From Acidipropionibacterium sp. (GTDB lineage Bacteria > Actinomycetota > Actinomycetes > Propionibacteriales > Propionibacteriaceae), in NCBI GenBank assembly GCA_022647765.1, contig JALCLH010000001.1:291480-355479 (forward strand): a stretch of 64,000 nt of DNA, given 5' to 3'. The notes beneath the pieces are model-generated. The model worked only from the letters and a program-made list of their open reading frames with translations. It was not told the DNA's origin and did not search any database. Each line of letters starts with the position of its first letter. Position 1 is the stretch's first letter. Positions 1-8,395 of the stretch are shown piece by piece. The translations under genes and the position numbers were made by a program.

Positions 1-780
1 GAGCTGGCCGAGCAGCTGCGGCGTCAGCGAGGTGGACAGTCCGAGCACGCAGAACACCGCGCCGCCCACGCCGACCGCGACCAGGTAGCCGGTGCGGTCG
101 GCCCGCGGCACCTGGATCCGCTGGGGACGATATCGCCGGTGACGGACAGCCACAGTCTCCGGCCCGAGCCAGACCACGACGAGGCCGGCCGCCAGCAGGA
201 CGAGGTAGATGCCGTACGGCAGGGTCAGCGGCGCCGGAGCCCATTGGGCGAGCGCGCCGCCGATGAGCGGACCTGCACCGAGGCCACCGAGATTGGCCGC
301 CGTTGCGGCCACCAGTGCCACAGGCATGGTGATCCGTCCGCTTCCGCGGGCCAGTTCGAGAAGATACGCGGTGGCCGTCGCGGTGAGCATGCCGACGCCG
401 GCGCCGCTGATGAAGCGCGCGACGACCACCGGGCCGAAGTTCTGGGTGACCACGAAGACAATCGCAGCTGCGACCTGGCACAGCAGCGCCGCTGCGATGA
501 ACGGGCGGCGTCCCTGCCAGTCGGAGACGTGCCCGAGCAGGATCAGGCTGGCGAGCACACCGAACGAGTAGGCGGTGAAGGCCACCGTGACCATCAGGGT
601 GCTGTAGCCCGCGGTGTGCTCATAGAGCGACCAGAGGGTTGTCGGCACGGTCGTGAAGGACATGGCGGCACCGAAGATGACGACGATCAGCCAGAAGAAG
701 CTCGTGAACCGTCTCGGGCCGGTCGTCACATGGGGCGTCACCGGACGATGGTCCGGAGAATGGGAAATAATGGACCGCAC
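1..780 (-). CDS. MFS transporter, drug-efflux type (partial, runs off the left edge)
   Basis: Read on the minus strand, the frame encodes a hydrophobic protein with repeated membrane segments, beginning near FFWLIVVIFGAAMSFTTVP. It carries the MFS loop 2-3 signature (GHVSDWQGRRP) and a motif C-like segment (NLGGLGAGPLIGGALAQW). These identify a proton-driven major facilitator exporter of the inner membrane. About 260 residues are visible and the C-terminal half lies outside the window. The start is uncertain: GTG at 780 abuts the operator, while GTG at 741 or 729 would leave a short leader. No Shine-Dalgarno sequence is obvious at any of them. It is divergent from the TetR gene at 870 and probably repressed by it. 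Confidence 0.8.
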   Translation of the reverse strand, partial: MRSIISHSPDHRPVTPHVTTGPRRFTSFFWLIVVIFGAAMSFTTVPTTLWSLYEHTAGYSTLMVTVAFTAYSFGVLASLILLGHVSDWQGRRPFIAAALLCQVAAAIVFVVTQNFGPVVVARFISGAGVGMLTATATAYLLELARGSGRITMPVALVAATAANLGGLGAGPLIGGALAQWAPAPLTLPYGIYLVLLAAGLVVVWLGPETVAVRHRRYRPQRIQVPRADRTGYLVAVGVGGAVFCVLGLSTSLTPQLLGQL

Positions 781-782
781 AG

Positions 783-867
783 TTTCGATACTACCAGTCT
801 CAGAATAGGATCGTGGCACATGGGGCATCGCGCTTCGTCGCATGTTCTGATACCGCTAGTCTCGAAA
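783..867. promoter_or_regulatory. Two inverted copies of a TetR-type operator between the MFS and tetR genes
   Basis: The 23-mer at 783-805 (TTTCGATACTACCAGTCTC followed by AGAA) recurs in reverse orientation at 845-867 (reverse complement TTTCGAGACTAGCGGTATC followed by AGAA). Each copy touches one of the two divergent start codons. Paired operators at both promoters are the usual arrangement for a TetR repressor controlling itself and its exporter. Confidence 0.6.
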
Positions 868-869
868 CC

Positions 870-1517
870 ATGAGCACGGGTGAACGGTCACGGGCGGACG
901 CCGCTACCGGAAACCAGCACCGGCGTCCTGGACGCCCCCGCAGCGAAGCATCCCGCCGAGCGATACTCGACGCCGTCTCCGAGCTTGTTGCCACCACGAC
1001 TCCCGCTAGCCTGCGCATCGCCGACATCGCCCAGCGGGCCGGCGTCGGCAAGGCCACCATCTATCGATGGTGGGACTCTCGCGCCGAACTGCTGCTCGAG
1101 GCGCTGCGCGAGAGCACCGTCTCCACCCTCGCCGTGCCCGACGACGCGACAACCGAGCAGGCGCTCGCCCTCCAGCTGAGCGCTCTCCAGGCTCTTCTCG
1201 CCGATCCGCAGCTGGGGGGACTGCTCATCGCCTTGACCGTCGAGGCCCAGGACAATGCCGAAACGGCCGCCGACCTGCGCCGCATCTGGCTTTCTCCCCG
1301 GCGGCAATCGGCCGCCGACCTGCTGCGTCGCGGGATCGAACGCGGCGAACTCCGGGGCGACCTCGACATTGAGATCGCGGTCGATCAACTGTTCGCCCCG
1401 CTTTATCACCGGGCGATCTATCGGTATGCAGAAGCCGACGACAACGACGCTGCCCGGCTCGTGCACGCATTTCTTCACGGGGCCGCCGCGCAGCGGTCCG
1501 TAGCACTTGGCGACTAG
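870..1517 (+). CDS. TetR/AcrR family transcriptional regulator
   Basis: The protein has 215 residues. A basic N-terminal tail (HRRPGRPRSEASRRAILDA) is followed by the TetR helix-turn-helix, including IAQRAGVGKATIYRWWDSR at about residues 45-65. The remainder is a helical ligand-binding and dimerisation domain. ATG 870 was chosen because the in-frame ATG at 813 lies upstream of the operator copy and would add a non-homologous tail read through it. It is divergent from the MFS gene at 1-780, which it probably represses until a drug or metabolite binds. The ligand cannot be told from the sequence. Confidence 0.85.
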   Translation: MSTGERSRADAATGNQHRRPGRPRSEASRRAILDAVSELVATTTPASLRIADIAQRAGVGKATIYRWWDSRAELLLEALRESTVSTLAVPDDATTEQALALQLSALQALLADPQLGGLLIALTVEAQDNAETAADLRRIWLSPRRQSAADLLRRGIERGELRGDLDIEIAVDQLFAPLYHRAIYRYAEADDNDAARLVHAFLHGAAAQRSVALGD

Positions 1518-1529
1518 GCTTGCCGGCGT

Positions 1530-1688
1530 CCAGAATCCGGACGATTCGTCTTCTGCGCCGGGGGAGTAGCCGGAGGATTCGTCCAGCGAGGCGTCGGTAT
1601 CTCTGCGCTGTGGGGCGGGGTGGTTCTGGCCGCTGCGACTCTCGTCGTCGATATCGCGGCCAGTAAGTCCGGGCCCAGACAATCCTGA
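1530..1688 (+). pseudogene. Remnant of an MFS transporter C-terminus
   Basis: Directly after the TetR gene, the frame ending with TGA at 1686-1688 encodes about 50 residues. They look like the last two membrane segments of an MFS protein (FVFCAGGVAGGFVQ, then ISALWGGVVLAAATLVVDIA) and a short polar tail. There is no start codon or upstream transporter body in this frame. I read it as the surviving 3' end of a deleted transporter gene. Confidence 0.4.
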
Positions 1689-2063
1689 ATGCAGTCCGAA
1701 CTTTCCGGATCTGCTATCAGGATCGCTTGCGGCCATTCCCCGTATTCAGGTACCGCTTGAATACGACCCCCATCAGGATCCAGCCGCCGAGAGCGGTGAC
1801 GGTCCAGACCAGAAGAGGGGCGAGCACCCACCCGATCCCCCTGATCGTCAGCCCACCTGGGAACAGAGTCGCGATCCACAGGGCGAGGAAGGTCGAGATC
1901 AGCCCGATACCGCCCAGAATCGCGGAGGCGTATCGGCGGGCGAGGTTGAAGATGAACGGAGTGAGGATGCCCTGGGCGAGGCGAGCGCGAACACGATCAC
2001 GGCGACGATGAATCCGGACACATGCACGGTGACCTGCGGCAGAATCCAGTACGCGAGCAAGTC

Positions 2064-2854
2064 CGCCGGACCCTGCGCCCATGAGACTTCTCCACCTCGA
2101 CGTGGCCTGCCGGAACCCGTGACCACGGCAGGGACTTCAACCTCTTGTGCAGTCCGGGCTGGTTGGCCTTGACGGTGAACACGTAGTCGGCGCCGGCGGC
2201 CAGGATCGCGGTCGCGGTCGCGGTCTGGGTATGCAGAGCATCAGCGGTGATCACCGCACCCCTCACCCGCTCGCCGAGCGCGGCGATGAGGTCGGGCAGG
2301 GCCGGGATCTCGTTGGACTTCGCATCCACGGCCTGCTGGGCGACCACGGTGCCGCTGGCATGGTCGAGGGCTGCGACCAGGTGACGGGCCTGTGCGGTCT
2401 GCGATCGGGAGCCGCGCAGGGTTTTCCCGTCCACAGCGATGACACGGCGCCCGTCGATGGTGGTGGTGCGGGTCCAGGCGTACAGACACAGCTCGGCGTC
2501 CAGAGCGCCGGCATCCAGGCGTGAGAACAGCTTGCGCAGGTTCGACTCGCCGGGGGCCGCGCGCAGCCCGAACCCGGCCAGCGTGCCCTCGGCGAGGATG
2601 GCGGCCCATTCGCCGATCGCGGTGAAGCCCCGGCATCCGGCCAGGGTCGCCGAGATCGCCAGGAGGAGCAGTCCCGTCAGGGGGTATCTCTTGCCTCGGG
2701 GTTTGCGGGGGTCGGGGACCCGGGCCAGGTGATCGGCCAGCCGGGGGTTTGGTGCGGGCGTGTCAGGGATGCGGACGGCGGGTGCGGTGGGGGAGGATGG
2801 CATCGCGGGCGAGGTTCCTTGCGGCTGGATGTTGGTAGGGGTACTTCCATCCAA
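2064..2854 (-). pseudogene. ISAs1-family (H-repeat-like) transposase, 3' truncated
   Basis: The frame starts at ATG 2854 and carries an N-terminal region ending in DHLARVPDPRKPRGKRYPLT. It then shows the family hallmark AVDGKTLRGS and the DDE-associated VITADALHTQ block, followed by YVFTVKANQPGLHK. ISAs1-type transposases are normally about 370-390 residues. Here the homologous part stops after HVEVEKSHGRRVRRT, about 263 residues in, and the frame then reads into holin-gene sequence. The third catalytic acidic residue is missing, so the element is not autonomous. Confidence 0.75.
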
Positions 2855-2944
2855 ACCGTGCGGGTCCTCGCCCGCCTGTATGACACGCCGAGAGGGGCTT
2901 AACCCCTAGTCACAGACGACACTCCCGACTTTTCCGTGGCCCTG
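2064..2944 (-). mobile_element. Truncated ISAs1-family insertion element
   Basis: The segment separates the two halves of the holin-like gene and contains one transposase frame. Its upstream end reads CAGGGCCACGGAAAAGTC on the minus strand, starting with CAGGG as I recall for ISAs1-type ends. The other end lacks a matching terminal repeat, and the transposase stops about 100 residues short. This side was therefore deleted after insertion. Exact boundaries are uncertain by a few bases. Confidence 0.6.
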
Positions 2945-3132
2945 CAGGGCAACGGCCGATGTGATCAAGTTCGTCAAGACGCTGTAGAGGAAGCGGGTCA
3001 CGGCGTCTCCTTCCGAGAGTTCCGGCCAGCTGGGTGGCCACAGAGTACCGACCGGGATCGCCTCGCCGGGTAATCGACTCGCCCGCTGCGGATGATCGCT
3101 GCTCGGCGAGCAGGGTCAGCGCAACGGTACCG

Positions 3133-4698
3133 TCACAACGGCGACCTTTCCTGCAGCGGCCGGTAGGTGGTGACGATGAGAATGGCTCCGGCCAGCGTGA
3201 TGATGGCGGCGATCGACCAGGTCAGGCGCTGGGCCTGGATGAATGCGTCGACGGCGCCCTTGAACATTCCGGGCCTTTGGACTCCGAGGTGGGTCAGAAT
3301 CTGCCGGGTTGCGGTGATCGACGTCTCCGCCCGGCTGCGCAGACCTTCGGGCAGGGGTGCCAGGACGGGAGCGACCGCCGACCTGTACCGACCGGCAAGA
3401 ATGGTGCCGAGAACCGCGACGCCGAAGGAGCCGCCGACCTGGCGGAAGGTGTTGTTGACCGCGGAGCTGGTACCGGCCTGATCCTGGGGCAGGGTGGAGA
3501 CGATCCGGGTGGTCATCGGCGGCAGGACGAATGCCATGCCCATCCCGAGAGCGAAGATTCCGGCCTCGAACTGCCAGATCGGCGTCACTCTGCCGGCCTG
3601 CGCGAGGCCCGCGAGAGTGGCGGCGACGATGAGCATGCCGACGCCGGCGACGGCTCGGGCTCCGAACCGGGCGACCCCTCTGGGAACCATCGGGGCGGCG
3701 AGGATCATGGCCGCCGCCAGTGGGAGGACGCACAGGCCGGTTCTCAGAGCCGTGTAGTCGCGAATCTCCTGCATGTAGAAGGTCATGACGAAGACGCTGC
3801 CGAACAGGGCGAAGAACAGCAGCGCCAGGGCGACGACCGCGACGGTGAATCCACGATCCGCAAAGAAATGCACGTCCAGAGCCGGATGAGCGGTGTGCAG
3901 CTCCCATAGGGCGAAACCGGTCAGCAGAACAAGCCCGACGGAAATCGGAACCAGGACCTGGGCATCGAGCCAGCTGCTCCGATCGCCGGCGCGAATGACA
4001 CCGAATACCAGACCGACCAGGCCGGCGGCACCCAATAATGTTCCGAGTGGGTCGAACCGGCGTCGGCTCTTCTCCCGGAACTCGGGAATGAGCAGCGGAA
4101 TTGTGATCAGTCCGAGAAGAATGACGGGAACATTGACCAGGAACACCGATCCCCACCAGAAATGGGCGAGCAGGGCCCCGGCCACGATCGGCCCGATGGC
4201 CAGCGCCGCGCCCACTACCGCCGACCAGATGCTGATCGCCCGGGCCCGCGCCTGTCCGGGGAACAGGTACGTGATGATCGCCAGCGTGGCCGGCATGAGG
4301 AAGGCCGCGCACAGTCCCATGAGGGCGCGGCAGACGATCAGCCGGCCGGGGGAGGAGGCGACGGCGGAGGCGGCCGAGAAGACGCCGAATCCCAGCAGGC
4401 CGGTCAGCACCACCCGGCGATGGCCGAACCGGTTGCCCATGACGCCGCCGGCCAGCAGCAGTCCCGCGTAGGCGAGGATGTAGGCGTCGGAGAACCACTG
4501 CAGTTGGCTCGGACTCGCTCCCAGGCCCTCCGGTGGACCCTGTGCCAGGGTCGTCAGGGCGATGTAGAGGATCGAGTTGTCCATTGAGACGACCAGCACC
4601 GCCACCATGATGATGGCGAAGGCCAGCCATGGCCGGCGCACCCCTCGCGCTGCTGCTCTGCTTGCCGGGACCGGCGTCCCACTCGAAGATGGTTCCAT
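3133..4698 (-). CDS. MFS transporter of the DHA2 (EmrB/QacA) drug:H+ antiporter family
   Basis: The protein has 521 residues with about 14 predicted membrane segments, the usual DHA2 size. Visible motifs are MDNSILYIALTTLA in TM1, the loop 2-3 sequence GNRFGHRRVVL, and GAALAIGPIVAGALLAHFWW (motif C) in TM5. It should export cationic or amphipathic compounds at the expense of the proton gradient. It is divergent from the TetR gene at 4766, with a palindromic operator between them, so repression by that regulator is very likely. Confidence 0.9.
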   Translation of the reverse strand: MEPSSSGTPVPASRAAARGVRRPWLAFAIIMVAVLVVSMDNSILYIALTTLAQGPPEGLGASPSQLQWFSDAYILAYAGLLLAGGVMGNRFGHRRVVLTGLLGFGVFSAASAVASSPGRLIVCRALMGLCAAFLMPATLAIITYLFPGQARARAISIWSAVVGAALAIGPIVAGALLAHFWWGSVFLVNVPVILLGLITIPLLIPEFREKSRRRFDPLGTLLGAAGLVGLVFGVIRAGDRSSWLDAQVLVPISVGLVLLTGFALWELHTAHPALDVHFFADRGFTVAVVALALLFFALFGSVFVMTFYMQEIRDYTALRTGLCVLPLAAAMILAAPMVPRGVARFGARAVAGVGMLIVAATLAGLAQAGRVTPIWQFEAGIFALGMGMAFVLPPMTTRIVSTLPQDQAGTSSAVNNTFRQVGGSFGVAVLGTILAGRYRSAVAPVLAPLPEGLRSRAETSITATRQILTHLGVQRPGMFKGAVDAFIQAQRLTWSIAAIITLAGAILIVTTYRPLQERSPL

Positions 4699-4728
4699 GG
4701 CTCACTCCTCGCGAGTAGCCTCGAATAA

Positions 4729-4743
4729 ATGACTGGTAGTCAT
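4729..4743. promoter_or_regulatory. Palindromic operator between the DHA2 exporter and its TetR gene
   Basis: ATGACT-GGT-AGTCAT forms a perfect 6-bp inverted repeat with a 3-base spacer, extendable by one A/T pair on each side. It lies 31 bases upstream of the exporter start and 23 bases upstream of the regulator start. That is the expected place for a shared TetR operator. Confidence 0.65.
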
Positions 4744-4765
4744 TATAGGTTGAACGGAGATGCCG

Positions 4766-5338
4766 ATGAGCCGCAGCAAGGACCCGAGACGGCAGGCGGC
4801 ACTGCTCGCCGCCGGGCGGCAGGTGCTGTCCGTCAAGGGCCTCGACCGGATGACGGTGGACGACGTCACCTCGGAGGCCGGGGTCGCGAAGGGCACCTTC
4901 TACCTGTACTTCCGGTCGAAGGCCGACCTTGTCGTGGCCCTGCGGCAGGAGTTCGCGAACCGGCTCATCGCGACGCTGAAGGACACGGCCGTACGGGACG
5001 CGCCCATCGACTGGCCGGACGCCGCCCACCGGATCGTCGAGGCCGCCGTCGACGGCTATCTGTCCGCCGCTCCCGGCTACCGGGCGGTGCTCGGCCAGCG
5101 AGCGAGCGATCCCGAGGACGAGGGCTGGACCGATGAGATCATCGGCCTGTTCGCCGATTTTCTGGCCCGGGGGGCCGACGACGAGGCATTCGCCGTCGAG
5201 GATCCCGAGACCGCCGCCGCCCTGCTCTTCTTCGCCCTGGACGGCACCTGCCATCGCGCCCTGGCCACCGGGACGCCGGATCGGGCGCGGCTCGTCGCCG
5301 CAGCCGATGCGGTTCTGGCCGGAATCATCCGGAGTTGA
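4766..5338 (+). CDS. TetR/AcrR family transcriptional regulator
   Basis: The protein has about 190 residues with an N-terminal HTH (MTVDDVTSEAGVAKGTFYLY, then FRSKADLVV) and a helical C-terminal sensor domain. ATG 4766 is preferred over ATG 4760 because the GGAG at 4756-4759 is adjacent to 4760 but well spaced from 4766. The gene is divergent from the DHA2 exporter, with a 15-bp palindrome between them. It is therefore a local efflux repressor; the inducer is unknown. Confidence 0.85.
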   Translation: MSRSKDPRRQAALLAAGRQVLSVKGLDRMTVDDVTSEAGVAKGTFYLYFRSKADLVVALRQEFANRLIATLKDTAVRDAPIDWPDAAHRIVEAAVDGYLSAAPGYRAVLGQRASDPEDEGWTDEIIGLFADFLARGADDEAFAVEDPETAAALLFFALDGTCHRALATGTPDRARLVAAADAVLAGIIRS

Positions 5339-5375
5339 ACACCGGCCTGGCGCGTCAGCACGGTAGTCTCGTTGC

Positions 5376-5618
5376 ATGACGTCGAAACTCGCGGACTACA
5401 TCGCAGAGGGTAGGAATCTGTCTGCCGACGAGCGTGAGATCGCCGCGCTCGCGCTCCAGCAGATCAGTGATGCCGAGCAGGCCGAGGTCGATGCGGCCTG
5501 GGACGAAGAGATCGACTGCCGCGTGGATGACATCCTGTCCGGCAAGGTCGAGCTGGTTGATGGCGAAGAGACGCAGCGCATGATTCGCAAGATGCTTGCG
5601 GAGCGGCGCAAGCCATGA
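5376..5618 (+). CDS. Addiction-module antitoxin (small helical antitoxin paired with a ParE/RelE toxin)
   Basis: The product is an acidic 80-residue protein (LSADEREIAALALQQISDAE, then VDAAWDEEIDCRVDDILSGK). It resembles the short addiction-module proteins encoded immediately before ParE/RelE toxins: an N-terminal helix, then a Wxx(E/R)I segment and GK. Its stop overlaps the toxin start by four bases (ATGA at 5615-5618), implying translational coupling. It should neutralise the toxin by direct binding and may autoregulate the promoter. A related but orphaned antitoxin occurs at 15720-15956. Confidence 0.75.
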   Translation: MTSKLADYIAEGRNLSADEREIAALALQQISDAEQAEVDAAWDEEIDCRVDDILSGKVELVDGEETQRMIRKMLAERRKP

Positions 5619-5938
5619 CGATGCTCCCTTGGCGTGAGCACCCGGCCGCCCGCGCAGAGCTGGTCGATGCCATCGGGTGGTATGAAGAACGGCAATCCGG
5701 CCTTGGTGAGCGGCTTAACGCCGAGCTTATGGAACACGTCGCGTTCGCTCGAGAATGGCCGGACGCCGCACCCTTCTATCGCAACCGCCAGCGGCATCTG
5801 CTCCTTCGGCGTCGGAGTGTCGAGGGCTTTCCCTACGGGATCGTCTATTTAGTGCGAGACAATGAGGTGATCGTCGTCGCCTACGCCCACGAGAAACGCC
5901 GACCAGGGTACTGGCGAAGTCGCCTTCGAGATCTCTGA
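5615..5938 (+). CDS. ParE/RelE-family toxin
   Basis: The 107-residue basic protein has the family features: HPAARAELVDAIGWYEERQ at the N-terminus, GLGERLNAELMEHVA in the first helices, and the C-terminal strand pair FPYGIVYLVRDNEVIVVAYA followed by HEKRRPGYW. The whole family length is present and no frameshift is seen. ParE members poison gyrase and RelE members cleave mRNA on the ribosome; the sequence does not decide between them. It is coupled to the antitoxin at 5376-5618. Confidence 0.8.
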   Translation: MTMLPWREHPAARAELVDAIGWYEERQSGLGERLNAELMEHVAFAREWPDAAPFYRNRQRHLLLRRRSVEGFPYGIVYLVRDNEVIVVAYAHEKRRPGYWRSRLRDL

Positions 5939-5988
5939 ACTGCCTATCTACCTGGATGTCATGAATCTCTTCGCTTGTCCACGCACGT

Positions 5989-6792
5989 TCAGTGTGACTC
6001 TGCGTAAGGGGCTGCATAAACAGAGCCGGTGATCACCGAGCGCGGCACTCCGTCGGCCATGAGAGTGCGCCGGACCTTGGCGACCAGCGGCCTCCCGCCG
6101 GCGACGAAGACCCTGTCCGGCATGAGGCTGAGCCCTTCGTCACGCAGCATCTGCAGGACTCGAAGCCCGGGAGCGAGGTGCGAGTTGTCCCGGGGCAGCC
6201 ACACGACCGTGATGTTGTCGCCCAGCGGGATGTGTGCCGTGTCGTCGTGGGTCGGGACTTCCAGAAAGGCCGTCGTGGGAGTGCTGCTAGGGGTGCTCTC
6301 GGCCACCGCCAACGCCGCGGGCACGCCACTGTCCTCGGCAACGAGAACCTGCCAGTGCGCATGGTCGGGAGCCCGATATGAGCACCCGCAGTCGATGATC
6401 CGGATCCGGCTTCCAGGGGAGATCATGCAGGCCCAGGTCGACAGGAGAGCATCCGTGTCGAGTGCGATGTCGATGTCGGCCTCGAGCACGCCTGGTCTGA
6501 AAGCGCGGACTGGGACCATTCTGGTCACGGGCCGGTACATGCCTTCAAAGAAGGAGAACTGCGCCGCCGCGCTCCACGGGTCGCCGATCGTGGCCGGCAT
6601 CCAGCGTGCCTGATCCTCCACCGGCGAGTTCACGACGACGCGGCAGCGTTGATCGCCACCTCGTCGGGTGATCCGGCGTAGCGCAGACCCCGTGAGTGTC
6701 ACCCGTTGAAGGTGCGGCACGACGCGAACGCTTCGTAGGACGGTGAGCTCCAGAGTGTGCAGAGCATTGAGCCCCGGAATGGACAATCTCAC
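5989..6792 (-). CDS. Siderophore-interacting protein (FAD-dependent ferric-chelate reductase family), copy 1
   Basis: The 267-residue protein has the SIP two-domain plan. An N-terminal FAD-binding barrel (VVPHLQRVTLTG, YRPVTRMVPVRAFRP) is followed by an NAD(P)H-type domain (HWQVLVAEDSGVPAALAVAE, then DRVFVAGGRPLVAKVRR). SIP enzymes reduce ferric siderophores in the cytoplasm to release iron. It resembles the second SIP at 9828-10718 over its whole length (shared WQVLVAE/WQLLVAE, PAALA, WLPRD blocks). It lies downstream of the ECF operon but has its own upstream motif (6844-6857), suggesting a separate co-regulated promoter. Confidence 0.85.
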   Translation of the reverse strand: MRLSIPGLNALHTLELTVLRSVRVVPHLQRVTLTGSALRRITRRGGDQRCRVVVNSPVEDQARWMPATIGDPWSAAAQFSFFEGMYRPVTRMVPVRAFRPGVLEADIDIALDTDALLSTWACMISPGSRIRIIDCGCSYRAPDHAHWQVLVAEDSGVPAALAVAESTPSSTPTTAFLEVPTHDDTAHIPLGDNITVVWLPRDNSHLAPGLRVLQMLRDEGLSLMPDRVFVAGGRPLVAKVRRTLMADGVPRSVITGSVYAAPYAESH

Positions 6793-6843
6793 CGTGACAC
6801 TCCTCTCGAGTCCCGGGAAGGACTCAGATTGCGTACTACTTGA

Positions 6844-6857
6844 TTAGGACACCCTAA
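6844..6857. promoter_or_regulatory. TTAGG-N4-CCTAA operator-like motif in front of SIP copy 1
   Basis: TTAGGACACCCTAA is a 5-bp inverted repeat located 52 bases upstream of the SIP start. Its reverse complement, TTAGGGTGTCCTAA, recurs nearly unchanged (one extra G) at 12463-12477, upstream of the MFS-SIP-ECF operon. The arms resemble iron-box half sites, but the spacing is shorter than in a classical DtxR/IdeR box. The local TetR protein is an alternative binder. Confidence 0.55.
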
Positions 6858-6964
6858 CATATGGCGATGAAGATACTCCGCCGCTGTCTGACCTCCTCAT
6901 AGGGCCGGCGGGGTCGCGACAGTGAGGGGGACCGGTGCCCGCACGGCGGCGCGATTCTGCTGGG

Positions 6965-8395
6965 TCAGATGGCCGTGTCGTCGCGGTTCGGCGCGATGCG
7001 AATTCGGTGATGAGGGAGCTCGGCGAGCAGTTCGTCGTCGTGGGTCGTGACGATGATGAGAGAGCCGTCCTGGGAGAGCTTGCGCAGCAGCGCTACGACG
7101 CGCCTCATGCTGTCGGAGTCAAGGCCGCTGCTCGGTTCGTCGAAGACAAGCACGTCGGATCCGCTTGCGACTGCGACGGCGATTGCGAGTCGCTGCTTCT
7201 GCCCGTCGGAGAGGCTGAGTGGGTGGTCGCTCTCGCGGCCTTGCAAGCCGAGTTGTGCCAGAATCTCGGCGGCGCGTCCTTCCGAAAGGTCTGGGTTTGC
7301 GAGGGTCAGCTCATGAGCGACGGTGTCGCTGAAGAGCTGATAGTCGGTGTCCTGCATCACGAAGAATGAACGACGAACCCGTTCCCGGCCGGTGAGCCTC
7401 TTGCCATCCACGGCCACAGCCCCGGCACGCACGCGCGTCAACCCGGCGACAGCGCGAGCCAGGGTGGTCTTCCCCGATCCGATCGGACCGGTGATTGCGA
7501 TGACCGCGCCGGCGGGCTGTTCCACAGCTTCGGTGAAGGCTCGGAGAACTTCCGCGTGCCCGGCGCGGACTGTCACGCCGCTGAACTCGAGCCGACGCCC
7601 CTGGTCCGCCGCTCGGGTCTGCTGCTCTTGTTGCGCGAGTGTGTCCGGTTCCCGGGTGCGGCGAAGTCCGAGTGCTTGCAGTTCTTCATCTGGCAATGCT
7701 CGTGCTGCCTCGGCAGACCACTCGTGAGTGATGCTCCCCTGGTCGAGGCGGATGAGGCGATCTGCGCGGTTCATAAGGAACGCGAGGCGATGCTCGGCGA
7801 CAATGATCGTGTGCCCGAGTCGGTGAAGTTCTTCGAGGATCCGACCCAGCCGTTCTGTTGATTTCAGATCGAGGTTCGCAGAGGGCTCATCGAGGAGGAG
7901 GACACTCGGGCCTGCCGCGATGACGGACGCCAGTGCGACGAGTTGCTTCTGCCCACTGGAGAGGTCGAAGATCGGACGGCCGCGCAGCCTCTCGACGCCG
8001 GTGAGTCGCGCGGCCTGCTGCACTCGTTCTTCGATCTCTGGGCTGGACATGCCGAGGTTCTCACAGGCAAATGCGATCTCGTCATCAACCGTGGTGGTGA
8101 AGAACTGTGACCGCGGATCCTGGAACACGACCCCGATGTGCCGCGCGATCTCCCAACTCCGCATTTCTGCGATGCCACCACCGCCGAGCTGCACGCTTCC
8201 GGTGAGGGTCCCGGGGTAGCTGTGCGGGATCAGACCGCAGCAGGCCTTGATGATCGTCGATTTACCGCAGCCGCTACGTCCGGTGAGCACGACGAACGAC
8301 CCCGGTTCGATGGTGAGGTCTATGTGCACGATGCTCGCCTCGGAGCGCCCCTCATAGGCGAAGGTGACATCGCTGAAACGAACCCCCGCCCCCAT
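6965..8395 (-). CDS. ECF transporter energy-coupling ATPase, two ATP-binding domains fused
   Basis: The 476-residue protein carries two complete ABC ATPase domains. The first has Walker A GRSGCGKST (39-47), signature LSSGQKQ and Walker B VLLLDEPSANLD. The second has Walker A GPIGSGKTT, signature LSDGQKQR and Walker B VLVFDEPSSGLD. Fusion of the two A subunits is common in group I ECF transporters. ATG 8395 was chosen because it overlaps the stop of the T-component gene (TGATG). An upstream GTG at 8464 would add 23 residues read through that gene. It powers uptake through the T and S proteins encoded just upstream. Confidence 0.9.
   Translation of the reverse strand: MGAGVRFSDVTFAYEGRSEASIVHIDLTIEPGSFVVLTGRSGCGKSTIIKACCGLIPHSYPGTLTGSVQLGGGGIAEMRSWEIARHIGVVFQDPRSQFFTTTVDDEIAFACENLGMSSPEIEERVQQAARLTGVERLRGRPIFDLSSGQKQLVALASVIAAGPSVLLLDEPSANLDLKSTERLGRILEELHRLGHTIIVAEHRLAFLMNRADRLIRLDQGSITHEWSAEAARALPDEELQALGLRRTREPDTLAQQEQQTRAADQGRRLEFSGVTVRAGHAEVLRAFTEAVEQPAGAVIAITGPIGSGKTTLARAVAGLTRVRAGAVAVDGKRLTGRERVRRSFFVMQDTDYQLFSDTVAHELTLANPDLSEGRAAEILAQLGLQGRESDHPLSLSDGQKQRLAIAVAVASGSDVLVFDEPSSGLDSDSMRRVVALLRKLSQDGSLIIVTTHDDELLAELPHHRIRIAPNRDDTAI

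Larger units (their letters stand above)
1717..3001 (-). pseudogene. Holin-like four-TM membrane protein gene split by an ISAs1-type insertion
   Basis: Two separated pieces of one minus-strand gene can be rejoined. The 5' piece starts at GTG 2999-3001 behind a good AAGGAG site and reads VTRFLYSVLTNLITSAVAL. The 3' piece resumes near 2064 as ADLLAYWILPQVTVHVSGF and continues through ILGGIGLISTFLALWIATLF and APLLVWTVTALGGWILMGVV to a stop at 1717. Joined, they match the length, four hydrophobic segments and GGIGLISTF-type motif of the actinobacterial phage-holin-superfamily membrane proteins. Between the pieces lies a truncated transposase. The 3' piece also carries a tandem CTCGC duplication near 1977 that shifts its frame, so the gene is doubly broken. 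Confidence 0.6.

Noticed and set aside
139..873. A plus-strand frame of 244 codons at the left edge
   Set aside because: It is polar and Gly/Arg/Asp-rich, and covers both the MFS gene and the operator region. The minus strand reads as an MFS protein.
3116..5377. A 753-codon minus-strand open frame across the DHA2 exporter and tetR
   Set aside because: It spans two divergent genes and the palindromic operator and is Arg/Gly/Pro-rich without any motif. The frame shifted by one from it encodes the clear MFS protein.
6844..6857. A classical DtxR/IdeR iron box
   Set aside because: The TTAGG and CCTAA arms are separated by 4 bases instead of the 9 in the 19-bp consensus. I kept it as an operator-like motif with unknown binder.
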